The translations under genes were made by a program, and so were the position numbers. A model generated the notes under the pieces. That model saw only the letters and a program-made list of their open reading frames with translations, made no database searches and had not been told where the DNA came from. This document shows, piece by piece, positions 46,244 to 57,480 of a stretch of 64,000 nucleotides of DNA (its first letter is position 1; each line of letters begins with the position of its first letter). The stretch comes from Chlamydomonas sphaeroides (Eukaryota > Chlorophyta > Chlorophyceae > Chlamydomonadales > Chlamydomonadaceae), in the NCBI GenBank assembly GCA_001662425.1, contig BDDC01000196.1:25157-89156 (forward strand), read 5' to 3'.

Positions 46244-46980
46244 CAGGTACTTGAGATCGACGTCATCCCATGAGACCTCGAAGAGGACGTGGAAGTCGTC
46301 GTGCTCATGGTAGCCCGCGGGGTCCAGCTCGAAGGCCACGCGCAGCCGGGCCCACGACTTGGTCTGCGTGCAGACGCCGAAGACCACCACGTGCGTTGCC
46401 CCCGTGTGCATGCTGTGGCGATGGGAGGGAAGGGATCCCTGGTTAGGCACAGCGAGGGGAAGACTGCTGCAACAAGGCAGCCGCAAAGGCAGCCGCAACC
46501 CTGCCAAGACCACCACCATGCCTCCCTGCCGAGACAACCACCATGCCTCAACCCCATTGTCAAGTCCCAACCCGTGCTCACGCCCCAAACCCGTCCAAAC
46601 CCACCTCCACTCCTTCTCGAACTTCTTCTCAGAGGCCACCTGGTCGGCGGGCTCGACGTACACCAGTTGTATAATAGGCGAGCGCTCGGGCAGGAGCTCG
46701 TACCAAGAGCGCGCCAGGGCCTGACCGCCTGACCGGTGGCCTGGACTGCGACCTGCTCAGCGAGCAGCTCGTCGTTGGGCGTGTCGTTGGGCGTTAAGTA
46801 CACCGGCGGGATGGAGCCAGCTCAGCGGAGGGACAACGACGACGGTCTTCCCCACGTGGGTCTCGAAGACATACTCGCCGAAGTACAGCCACTTGCCGCC
46901 AGGCATGTGGCAGGACTAGCACTTGGCGCCGCCCAGCACCACCATGGGCTCGGTGCGAGTCACCTCGACCGGCGCGGGCA

Positions 46981-47330
46981 GGGCTGCGGGGGTGGACGGG
47001 ACAGGGCGGGGGCAACGTTGGCATGGACATGGCCACAGGCAGTTGCCAATGCAGCTGGCAGAACACCACCATCCCCAAGCAAAGTGAGCTAGACAAATGA
47101 CAATACGGATCAGCGTACCAGCTGGCGGTGCGACCTCCGGCGGCTCGATGACGGGCGCAGACGGGGCTGCGGGGGTGGACGGGACAGGGCAGGGGCAGCG
47201 TCGGCATGAACATAAGCACGCGCAGTTGCCTGTGCAGCTGGTAGAACACCGCCACCCCCAAGCAAATTGAGCTACACAAATGGCAAGGCGGAAAGCGTAC
47301 CAGCTGGCGGTGGTGCTGCTGCTTGCGCAG
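46981..47330 (-). repeat. Tandem repeat of about 183 bp containing a short Pro-rich exon
   Basis: Two copies begin at 46981 and about 47164 with the same GGGCTGCGGGGGTGGACGGG start and continue through CAGTTGCC..GCAGCTGG and CCCAAGCAAA..GAGCTA to a GTACCAGCTGGCGGT end. On the minus strand each unit has a CCGCAG acceptor; the better-preserved exon between them encodes PSAPVIEPPEVAPPA, ending in a GTACGC donor. Confidence 0.75.
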
Positions 47331-49920
47331 CCATCGCTCTTGTGAACTGGGGCATCTGGGATGCATCAAGCTCACCAGGCAATGTAGGCGCAGGCAATAG
47401 TGTCGACGGGCGGCGAGCGCGCGGCGCGATGAACCTTTGCCATGACGCTTTCTGGCGCTGTGCTGGCGCCGCGCAAGTGTAAATACAGCGTGTTTATAGC
47501 TTCTGAATGGAGGTCGATATTGATCCAGGCTATGTCCATGATGTTCTCAAGCGTTGTGCGCGAAGCGGTGGTGGGAGAGCCACGGGCCCGGTTGTCGGTT
47601 TTGAACCCGGTGACCGGTTCCGACAGCCCGATGGCCGGTGGGTCGGCAGTGGTAGGGCGACCTACCTGCCTGACAGACTCCGCGCTCCGACACGCCTGCT
47701 TGCAGCTCCCCTGGTTGCCGCATTCCCCGTGACGTCCCCTGCTTCCCCCTGCTCTGCTCCGTTGCTGCTGCCAGTGGCTACCGCGCGGGGCACAGTAACA
47801 GGTTCTCCTATCTTCTTCCATTGACACCCCGCCCACGGTCAGCAGCACATACAGGGGACCCCGCGGCCCAACGGCATGCCCGGCGGTGCAGCGCGAAGGG
47901 TAGCGGCATAAACACGGCGCGCGGTTCGCAGCTTGCGGATGGTAGCAGGCTATGCTGTGTCATATCACACTGCGTGACTTGCACGGCTCGTACGGCTACC
48001 GCGCACTGAAGGGAACGGGGCACGGACCAGCGACCAGGACCGGCGTGGCGCCCTCGCGCGGCTCCAGAAGCGTCCAGCCGCGCGTCCCCGCCCAGGGTGC
48101 GCAGCTGCCGGCCAACGCCACGCCGCGCCGCTGAGGCGCAGGCGCTCGTGGCCTCAGCTGGGTGGAGATTGGGCGAACATGGCACGCAGCAGGCGCTGCT
48201 GCTGCCGCTGTCGGGCCGAGGCTCCTCGCTGATCGTTACATGGCGCCCTTAGCCGATCGGGACCGTGCGACACATGACACAGACACGTACCCTGACTCGG
48301 CCACCAACCTCGGCCACCCGGGGTCCACGACCATCACGCAAACCGTGGCGCGACAGCGGAGACTCTGAGAGTCTTTGCCTGTCATACTTGTCGGCCGGCA
48401 ACAGCGGCGGCGCACCCTGCCCAGCGCCGACCCACGTCATGGTGAGTTTTGGCCAGGACCTCTAGCTCACGCTGGGAGAGAGCGGGGCCGGTCCCTCGGC
48501 CCGCCGAGGTCAGGAGGATTTTAACTACAGAGCCAGCGTGGGTTAGGAGGCTGGGCTGAGTATGTGGGAGCCGGGCGCGGGTCACCGGATTGCCAAAGAG
48601 TTACACGTCCCGCCTCCGGGATGCCTCCGCACATACACCTTCCGCCGCCGCAACTTGCGTCTGGCACAACATACCAAGCCCGCCTGCGTGCGCTACGACT
48701 GTGTCGACTGTGCGCCCTACCACGAAAGTACTATTGAGGCAGATGAGGAATGCCCAAAACGGCGCTAAACAAGTGTCGCCGTGACTGCATTGCGTCAAAA
48801 CTCGACGGCCGATCGAACCCAGCCGCACGCGGGTGCGTGTGCGGCTAGCGCCGCGCCTGAACAGCGCAGCGTGCCTCCCTCCCACGTCCTCACTTGCTCC
48901 CCTGCCTCCATTGCCTCCACTGTCCTCAGACCACCTCCACACCTTGGCGCGCAACACGCCTCGCTCGATCCCACCGTCTACCGAATACAATTGTAGCCAT
49001 AGGCCAATGCGAAGGGGCCAAAGATGCAGCGACCCAGCGACAGGCCCAACATGCCGTGCCGCGTCCACAGCCCTTGCCAGCGGCAAGGCCCGTAATCGTA
49101 AGCCCCACCTCCGCCACAACCGCCACAGGCTTGGTCAGCGAAAGCCTGCGCCGCCGCCACGGCGTTCTGCGGCTGACTTCTCTCTCTCACATGCGTGCGG
49201 GCCTCTCCCTGCCAAGCTGGGCGCCCCGACACGCTTCACTCGCCTCGCTAATCTCTCGCATCTCGCCGCCAGCGGGGGCCCACACCGCCCTCGCGCTTGG
49301 GTAAGGTACATTGCGACACAAGACCCGCACACATACGCAGCACAGCAGTGAAGCCCAGAGCTACTCAAAACGCAATGCGACCCATCGCGGCCACGGTGCC
49401 GCCCAGGCCGTAGCCACACATACACACGCGCCCGGTTGCGCGTTCGAGCCGTGCAGAGCCGGCCTCGTGAAGGCCGTTCCGACGGCAGCGGCCGCGCAAC
49501 TGTTGCGGAGGCCGCGGCCCGCCCGCCCGTTCAATGGTACACGCCGGCACAACCCATCAAAGCGTCCCAGACTGGAGGACAGGTGGGCCCAAGACTCCCT
49601 CCCCAAGCTATAGGCTCAGCCTACAAAACTGACGGTAGCGCTCATTGCACCGGCCGCAAGCAACCCCAGCTGTAGCAGAAGCCGCCAACAGCAGCAGCTT
49701 CCGCACCACGCCCCGGACCTACCCCGCCGACAGCACCCCCTGCGACCACCACGCCTACCGCCCCACGGCGCCCGCGCTCTAAGCCAGCAGCCGTCGTCAA
49801 CGGTGGCGCACACCGCCCTCTCGCCTTTCCCGCGCCCGCCCCAATCACAATCCCCACAGTCCACCTGCTCACAGGCGGCCACGAACCATCGGGCCCCGTC
49901 CCTTCCGCGCAGGCGGCCGC
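47331..49920. other. 2.6 kb without a supported gene
   Basis: Open frames here are short and overlap on both strands without splice logic or recognisable motifs. I found no RNA gene or repeat. It could contain 5' exons of the decayed gene to its left. Confidence 0.4.
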
Positions 49921-50620
49921 TTACGCCAAGGCGGCGGTTTGCGTCGCGGCTGGCAGCGGCTTGAGCTGCTGCTGCTGGTGGTGCTGGTGGTGCCGCGCGA
50001 CGGGGCCAGTCACCGAGTCTACCAGCACCAGCGCGGAGCGGCGGTAGGCGGGGTTGATGCTGAGGTAGGCGGCCTGCCAGATGACGCACCCCACCACCTG
50101 GGAAGCATGGCGCGGGCAGGGCAGGGCGTTGTTACATGCATGATCCCGGCGGCGGCTCAAGAGCCACGCGCGCAGTGGTAGTCGCTGCCCCACCACGAGA
50201 TGGGCGCACCTGGTCTAGCAGGAACTTCACGGTCAACGCCACTGGCGAGGTGGCGGCCTGCGGCAGAATCGCCAGGTCCATCCACCTGTGGACATACAAA
50301 CCAGGGACGCGCTCTGAGTACCAGACCCAAAGCAGGCCATAGAGTTGCGTCAACAAGGAGCAAGCGGTAGGTTGCTGGGCCCACCTGTTGAACGACAGCA
50401 GGATGGGTCCGGCGCAAAGCGCGCCGATGCACAACATGCTGCCCGTCCGGCTGTAGGACCACTGGTCCCGCAACCGCCTCTCCCGGTCGCGGTTCATGAA
50501 CTGCGTCAGGCAGTCACCGAAGGCGAACCCGACCTGTTTGGGGTGGCGGAAGGGGGGGAGGGCGGGGCTGTGACTCACAGTCGGGGGCTCGGACAAGGAT
50601 AAGCCTAGCACGCGTGACAT
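49921..50620 (-). CDS. Mpv17/PMP22-family membrane protein, short form
   Basis: Mpv17/PMP22 proteins are small multi-pass proteins of peroxisomal or mitochondrial inner membranes. Exons 50533-50385, 50285-50210 and 50097-49921 phase cleanly and encode VGFAFGDCLTQFMNRDRERR, SRTGSMLCIGALCAGPILL, WMDLAILPQAATSPVALTVK and FLLDQVVGCVIWQAAYLSIN. These match family marks: GD-x2-Q after helix 1, R-(T)-x-G of the second helix, W near the loop and the K-x4-DQ motif. The frame is open upstream to an ATG at 50620 (MSRVLGLSLSEPP), which I use provisionally; the usual first helix is missing. The C terminus also departs: after DQ the fourth-helix WP-x2-Q-x2-NF signature is absent and a His/Gln tail (HHQHHQQQQ) follows to a TAA. 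It may be a truncated or decaying copy. Confidence 0.55.
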
Positions 50621-52400
50621 ATCACGCGGTCAGGTACGCGACTGCAAGATGGGGAACAACAGCAAGTCGATAGCCAGGTCAAGCAGCGGCGCACAGCTTC
50701 TGGCTATGATGCTGGCCATCAGGGCCGCTAGGCGTCGTGATCAGCACCTTGGCCGTCAACTTACCGCAGTAGGAACGCATTTCGCCAGCAACGGCCGACG
50801 GGACAGTTCGCGGGATATCCGAATGGCCAGCACCGCTGGTTTCCTCCGCAAGCTCGCAGCGTTCTTGCCCCACTGTCCATCGTTGGGAAACATTTCCAGA
50901 AAAGCGCTGGCTGGAGGTGATGCTGGCTTTCGGCGCTCAGATGATGGCCCGCTGTTGGCAGGAGGGCGTCACCCAGCGCCCCACGCCGACGATGGAATGA
51001 AGGTCACGTGCTATAGCAAGCCAGCCCTGCTCCTGGCGTTGCGCACGACTTGAGTGTCCGAGTCAGCACCGAACAGAACAGAAGGTCCTTGCGCTTGAGT
51101 GTTCGCGGTAGTTTGTTTGGGCTGTAGAGTGCAGTAAGCGTATGTATGTGTGAAAAGCTTTGTTGCTGGCAGGTTGTGTGGGCGATAGCTGCGCCGACCA
51201 CGCTACGGCTGGCGCAGAACGTGCCGTGCAAAGCGGACGTGGAGGGGACGTGGCATGTTACCCCCGGCACACCCCCGGCACCCGCACGCCTCCTCATCCC
51301 AAACACGAAGGACCATTATGCATTGTAACGGTCTGTTCAAGGCTTCCGGCCGCTCCAGGCCGGTCGGGCGGCGCTGGCAGGGGCTGGCGCCTGGTAAGGC
51401 AGCTGCCAGCGGAGTCGCCCAGCCGCGGCGCGCAGGCGCCCGCCCCGCTTAGGCGCAGGGCGCAAGCGATGCTGTGCAGACGCCTCATTTTCACCCTGAC
51501 TTGCATCTCCCCATACGGAACTAGAGACACAATGCGGTCAAACGGTACGGGGGGAGTACGCGTGCTGTGACGGGTATCGGAGGTCACGAGCAAGGCTTGC
51601 TGGCGCAATGGCGACGCACCTGCGCGTTGTCGACGAGGTTCCTGAGTCCTGACCTCGTGAAAACTGCATACAGGGCGCTGCCAGAGCAATGCGGGCCCAT
51701 GTGGGGGTAATCTGGGAGGACTTGGGAAGTTGAACCGGCGCGGGCGAGATGGGGGGCCCGGGGGGCCGTTTTTGCACAAGGCCACACGAGCATCGACGGC
51801 GTCCCTCCAACTCCTCGACCTGCCTCAGTGCAACGCAAGCTCGCGATCTCTCCTCGGATGCGCGCATCCTAGCTTGCTGATGCCATCAGCGCAGTCAATG
51901 CACAAGCTGTTGGCGTTGCTGCGGCAGATCGCGCGGCGCTGGGCGGCCCTGGAAAGCCAGGATGGCTATGCGATGTGTGCGGAGGTTGAGATAGATCCGG
52001 GCTGCGCAGTCAGTGCTGCCGCGCCGGCGCTGAGGGCTGCGGTGGCCTGATCAGCATCTTGGGCGCACGCCCGCGGACCAAGGGGCTCGCTGCTGTGGGC
52101 AATGGGAGGGCTGCAACGGCTCGCCCCAAGCAGGCTACGCAGCCATGTGGCCCATGCTTGGCTGACCCTGGCGGCAAGGACGAGGGAACGGGGACGGCAG
52201 GGATGACTGGCAGGCCGTCAGAAGGCGAGCTTGTGAGCTGAGCAGCTTTTTTTTGCCGGGAGCCATGCCAAGCATCGCTCCGTGCATCAAGGAGGCGCTG
52301 CATCAGCGACGTGCGGAGCACACGGCCAGGTTCGGCCTCCCTTACAAGCCTGCAACCCGAACCGCTTCACGTCTCTCTCGCAACTCCCCGCCATCCGTGC
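50621..52400. other. 1.8 kb without a supported gene
   Basis: It holds the presumed 5' flank of the Mpv17-like gene and, at its right end, the 3' UTR of the carboxypeptidase, which has a minus-strand TGTAA at 52346-52342. Nothing else could be supported. Confidence 0.45.
52342..52346 (-). terminator. TGTAA polyadenylation signal (minus strand)
   Basis: 55 nt after the carboxypeptidase stop on the minus strand. Confidence 0.45.
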
Positions 52401-55400
52401 TCACAGTAGCACCCGCACCGGCCGCTGCCTCCGCGCCGCGCCCGCGCCTTGCCCTAGCGCGGCCTTGGGCGGCCCCGGCAGCCGAGTGGCAAACAGCCAC
52501 CATGGCACGAACACGGCGCCCAGGCCGCACAGCGCGATGAAGACCACGAGGCTGTGCTGCCGCAGCACCGGGTCCACCTGATACTGCACCACACGGAAGC
52601 GGCCCTCGAAGCTGGACGAGTCGGCGTCGGCCGCGGAGCCCGCGCCGGCCGTCTCGTGCTGCCGGCCGCGATGGGCTTCGCCTGCCCCGTGGCCCCGCCC
52701 GGCACCGCTATGGCCTTCGCTGGTGCTGCTGCTATCACCGCCGTCGGCGGTCTGCAGCAGGCTGCGGCGGCCGGCGGCCGCCGCAGCGCCGGCGGCGGCG
52801 GCGCCGCCGAAGGTGTAGGCGGCTGGGTCCCGCCCCGCCAGGACGGTGCCGGGCAGGGACTTGGTGACGGGCTTCGGGTTGGCGGGGTCGGCGGCGTGCT
52901 GCAGCGTCCACAGCAGGATCACGACCCACTTGGACACAGCCTGCCGGCAGCAGGTGGCAAGGGACAGAACGTTGGGCCATGCACTGTTGCCGTATCTAAA
53001 AGGGTTCCCGGGCCCGCGTGGACAGCTGCTAGGCGTCGCCATGCCCATGACGCCAGCGAGAGCGCCTGGGCTTGAGAACTATGGGAAGGCCTGAGCCCGG
53101 ATAGCACCCTCGCTTAGCGTGGCCGTGCGTTCGCTCTTGCTCTTGTGCGGCTGCGTTGGCGACAGCCCCGGTGGCGCGGCCACGCACACCGCTCCACCCG
53201 GTACGGGGTGTGCGTGCGGCGCATGTGCAGGGTTGCGGTGCGGTCCGGGCGGTCCGCTGACAGCCCGGCTTCACGGCCGCGCGCTGCTGCGGCGCCCCAC
53301 CCACCTCCTGGTACTTGGCGCCGGGGGGCGGGTTGAAGAAGTCAAAGCAGCGCTGGTGCGGCTGCGGGCCAGGGAGCAGCGGGGCGGGTGCGCGTCAGGG
53401 CGGCCACATACGCAGCGCACGACGCGCAACGACGAGGCCAGGACATCCATGCGGCACGCATCGCGGGGCCTCGGCCAATCACCAACGACTTCCAAGACCC
53501 GTTTCGTCACGCGACCATGGGACGGGGCTGCCCCGCCTTGCTGTGGCACCACACCCCTGGGCGCGCCATCCCTCACCACTGGCTTGGAGCGGACCATCTT
53601 GAGGATGGTGTCGTCCGCCGCCGGCTCCTCCAGCAGCTGCCGCGCCACGCCGCCCTCCAGCTCCCGCAGCTCCAGGTCCTCCTCCGGCTCCTCCAGCCCG
53701 GCCGCGTCCTCGTCCCCATCCCCGTAGGCGCCATCCTCCTCCTCATCATCATCATCATGTTCAAAGTCGTCGTAGGTCGCGTCCTCAACGAGCTGCCCCC
53801 CCCGCTCCTCGGACGCCAGCTGCCTGTCCCGCAGCGGCGTGCCCGACCGCGGCCCTGCAGAGCCGCCGCCCCCGCCCGCCTGCTGCCGCTGCGCCTCCTC
53901 CTCCAGCTCCAGGCCCACGCCGTCCACACCCTCGACCGGCAGCTGCTCGCCCGCCAGCCGCCGGCCGCCCAAGCCGTAGGCGCTGCCCTTCGCGTCGCCC
54001 GCGCCGACGCCGCCAGCCGCAGCGCCGCCGGTCGCCGGCAGCACGTCTCCGGCCCCGTAGCGGTGCCCGTACATCCTGCGCAGGCCCGCGGCGCGCCGCA
54101 GTGGCCCCAAGCCGCCCGGCCCTCCTCGGCCCCGGCCCGCAGCCGCGCCCCCCTCCGCGCCTGCCTCGGCCTCCGCGACCTGCCGGCTGCGGACGCGGTG
54201 GCTGCGGTGCTGGTGCTGCGAGGTGTGGTGGTGGTGCGAGGCGTGGCGGTGGCCGGTGGCGGGCGGGAAGATGGCCTCGGGCAACGGCACCGACTTGGAG
54301 ATGCGCTCGTCCTCCACGTAGGGCCACTCAGCCAGGGGCTTGTTCTTAGCGCCTGAGGGCGGGTGCGGAGCGCAGCGAGGTTGGGGAGCCGGGTCAGGTT
54401 TGCTAGATGGGCAAGGAGTGGGTAACGTGTATTGGATGTGGGGACGGCCAACTGCTGGCTTGTGCGCCGCACGGTGCGCGCCTCACCAGCGCGCAGCAGC
54501 CCCGCGCCGTCACCGCCGTACACCTCGTACGTCAACGCGTACGGCACGCCGACCTGTGGGCACAAGGCAGCGCGGCAAGCGGTCGCGGGTCAGGCGGGCA
54601 ACAGCGCATCCAAGCCGCGCCTCCTTCATGCCCCCCTCGTGGGCCCATTCCCCACCGCTCCCCGCCTGCCGCACCTCCGCCGCCCCAATACCAGCGCGGA
54701 CTCAACCTACGCCCCTGCCCCTGCCCCAGCCCAGCCACGGCTCCCACCCCTTCCACCCGCCTCTAGCGCTTCGGCCCTCGGGCCCAGCGCCCACGCAGCT
54801 GCGCCCTTGCCAACTGCTAAAACCCCCCTGCGCCCCTCCCCTCTCCCCTGCCCCTCTCCCCGCTCCCCCGCCCTCACGTGCGTGTACATGAAGTCCATGC
54901 CGGTGCCAAAGGCCAGGTAGTTGGACACGGCGCCCGCGGGGCCGGCCTGGCAGTTGCACAGCTCGCCCGAGCGCCGCAGCACCTCGTCCAAGTCGGACTG
55001 CGGGAGGTCGGGGGCGAGCAGGGCGGCAGGGGAGGGCGTTGGAGGCGCGCTCGCTCCATTCAGCAACCACTAAACACAATGCACGGCAAGTGGGAAGCGG
55101 CCTGGAGGAAGCTCACAGCGCGCACACAGCTGAAGGCCGGGAGGCGGCACGCCACCGGGGTGTTCCTCCGGGGGACCCACCCAACCACGCCTCACTAACC
55201 CAGCCCGTGCCCCCCCCCTATCCCCCCAACCTCACCGGCATGCCAGGGCCCACTGCCGCCTTGCTGTCCCAGCCGCTGTACACCGCCCACTCGCCGCTGT
55301 GCACGTTTATGTAGGCCTTGGGCACCGGCCCGCTGCCCACCGGCCCGCCGCCTAGCCCGCCCAGCCGCGCGATCAGGCGGCTCTGCGGCTCGCTGAAGGG

Positions 55401-56974
55401 CGCCGGCCCGCCGTACATCTCGCTGTGGTTGGGCTGCGGCGCGGGACAGGCGCGCGGGGGCCCAGGTGGATGGTGAGCGCGAGAGCGGCGTGGGCGTGTC
55501 GCTAGTCAGGTTGCGGTCAGGCTCGGATGGTGGGCCTCGCAGGGCGAGTGGGAGTGGGAGGAACCAGCGACGCGCGGTGGCAGCGCTGCCTGTGGAATCT
55601 GCCGCTCCGCCGCGCCGGTGCGCCGGCGGCATACGCGAACGGTGCTGGGACGGGCTTGGCCCTGCTCAGCAGGGGCTCGCACGGCGGCTGGCTGCCGTGG
55701 CGGCGGCTGCCGTACTGCCGTACCTCGTTTGCGAAGGCAAAGGGGTAGTTGCGGTTAAGGTCCACGCCGTGCGCTGTCTTGCGCAGGCACAGGTTGCCGC
55801 CCTCCCACGCCTGCCGCCCGTCGACGTTCTCAACCGGCAGCAGCTGCGGGGCGGGGAGCGGCACGCACGGCGCACAGTATCAGGGGTAGGAGCACGAGTG
55901 CGTGGCAGTGCTGCTGGCCGACCGCGCCAGCGCCGGCAACCCCTCCGTGCGCCAGCCCTTTCCCGGCACACAAAGCTCCCAACCTCCTTCCCGCCCCCAC
56001 CTTGACGACCAGGTTGTCCAGGATGCGCTTCACCCAGCCCGAAACCGTGCTAGCGACATCGCCAGGCGCGATGCCGAGGGGCGCGAACGCGGCAGCCCAC
56101 TCGGGCCAGGATGCCAGTGTGGCCGTGTCGCCCACCAGCACTTTGGACAGCCACAGCCCGACCTGGCGCGGCGACAGTGCGGGAAAGAGGTCACGTGCAG
56201 CAAGGTCAAGTTGCGCTGCGTGCTGTGATAGTGCGTGCGGTTGTGGGTGGGACGGGAGGGGCATGGGAAGGCCTCCAGAGCGGGGCTGGCGACGGCACGG
56301 GAGAGCGGATCGATGCAATGGGTGCGCGGTACGAGTGGAGGGTGTCGCACCTCGCATGTGATGATCTCGCGAGCGTGCTCGCCGAAGACCAGCAGCGCGA
56401 GCGCCTTGGTGGCGTTGGACGCTGCAGGGCGGTCGGGACGGGCGCGGTGGTGTTCGGCAGCGACAGGTGGAGTGTGCGTGCGGCTGGGCGGGTTTCGCGT
56501 GGGTTTCCCAGCACCGGTAGGGCAGAGCTTGCTGGGGCACAACGTATGGGGGCGGGAGGGCAAGGCACCTGACGCAGTGCCCATGCCGGGCGACGCGAAA
56601 GCCAGCACACGACCGCCGGCACACAATGGCCAGGTACCCACTCGCAGTGTTGGTGAAGGTTGCTACGTGGACGCCGCCCTTGTCAAAACCTGGCTCCTTT
56701 AGCTCGTCAAAGCTGTGCGCCGGAACAACGGAGACGGGGGTGTGCCAAGGTAGGGCCGATGGTGACGACAGGTGGGCATCTCTCCCGCCGCAACCCGGTG
56801 CGCTTCCTACCGTAGGATGCTCCCGTGCGACTGAGCGGTATGTGTGTACCAATGGAGCAGGTCACCAAGCGTGCTGTATGACCCGTGCGCAAACGCCTGC
56901 TGCTGCGCGACGAACAGCAGCGCGCTGACCAAGCCCAGCATCGCGCCAGCGCTCGGACGCCATCGTGCAGACAT
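52401..56974 (-). CDS. Membrane-anchored M14 zinc carboxypeptidase
   Basis: M14 enzymes remove C-terminal residues from peptides with one catalytic zinc. Eleven exons phase cleanly: 56974-56811, 56712-56642, 56421-56351, 56162-56001, 55843-55724, 55433-55236, 54997-54878, 54553-54487, 54352-53577, 53361-53305 and 52940-52401, giving 781 residues. A signal peptide (AMLGLVSALLFVAQQQAFA) opens it. Zinc ligands are visible: H94 and E97 in FGEHAREII, and H241 in AYINVHSGEWAVYSG. The substrate-site Arg187 is in VDLNRNYPF and the general base Glu312 in ALTYEVYGG. GGPAPFSEPQSRLI precedes the third ligand, as in the family. So the enzyme looks active. After the catalytic core come a His-rich and acidic low-complexity region of about 250 residues, then CFDFFNPPPGAKYQE and a transmembrane helix at about 731-753 (LVVFIALCGLGAVFVPWWLF) with a short basic tail. 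This predicts a type I surface or endomembrane enzyme. Confidence 0.9.
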
Positions 56975-57480
56975 GAGGGCCACCGGAGAGCTGCTACTTA
57001 GGACAAACTGTTCTCGGACGTGTCATCGCACACCAAAAGGCAGATAGCGACCGGTGCATCCTAGAAGATGGGGCTGTGCTGATGTCTAGTATGCGGGGGA
57101 CGCCTGGGCTGGCTGGGTTTGCCACCATGCAGGCCGCGAACCAACCTTGCTCCGAACCAACTTCGTGTAGAAGCCCAAACAGCCAGTTAAGCTACGCAAC
57201 TCTGCCTTGTTTACCCTCTACACGTCCAATACCCTCAACCTTGCTGCGCTGAACCAGGAACGAACTGCATTGACGAGTCCATACCTGTCAAGCCCTCATT
57301 CCCTCTTGCTACTAGCTGATACAAGAGATACGTTAGTCTTGAAGCCGGCTTGACACATCAGGGCATCACCGGAGGGTGCCGTTGTCGCCCGCGGGGCCGC
57401 GGAGCCTTGTTAAGGCCAACTACATGCCCGGACGCCCGCGGAGCAGCCCGAGCTAGTCAAAATAGGGTGCGGGGCCAGCC
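56975..57480. promoter_or_regulatory. Divergent upstream region of carboxypeptidase and the Gln-Met-repeat gene
   Basis: Relatively AT-rich (about 57150-57350) and without a coding frame. It should contain the promoter of the carboxypeptidase and probably the first exon of the plus-strand gene. Confidence 0.4.

Larger units (their letters stand above)
45536..47330 (-). pseudogene. Decayed gene of unknown family, gap-interrupted
   Basis: Function not recognised. Reading leftwards there are two Pro-rich exons, then a block encoding VTRTEPMVVLGGAKC and, after an in-frame TAG, SCHMPGGKWLYFGEYVFETH. Further on, PVYLTPNDTPNDELLAEQV lies in another frame. Another shift, next to an 8-bp direct duplication (GGTCAGGC twice, near 46725), moves to SWYELLPERSPIIQLVYVEP. 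The exons ending at 46605 and starting at 46412 splice correctly (phase 2) into THVVVFGVCTQTKSWARLRV and VLFEVSWDDVDLKYLAFYDP before the gap. One stop and two frame breaks within about 250 bp argue for a pseudogene, although poor sequence next to a gap could imitate this. The arm of the inverted repeat carries the continuation. Confidence 0.5.

Noticed and set aside
45118..46663. Palindrome as an integrated viral or transposon element
   Set aside because: No polymerase, integrase, transposase, terminal repeats or target-site duplication was visible, so a gene duplication is the simpler reading.
46895..46930. Possible cytochrome c CxxCH haem motif (C-stop-S-C-H)
   Set aside because: One of the positions is a stop codon and the surrounding sequence has no cytochrome features, so the match is probably chance.
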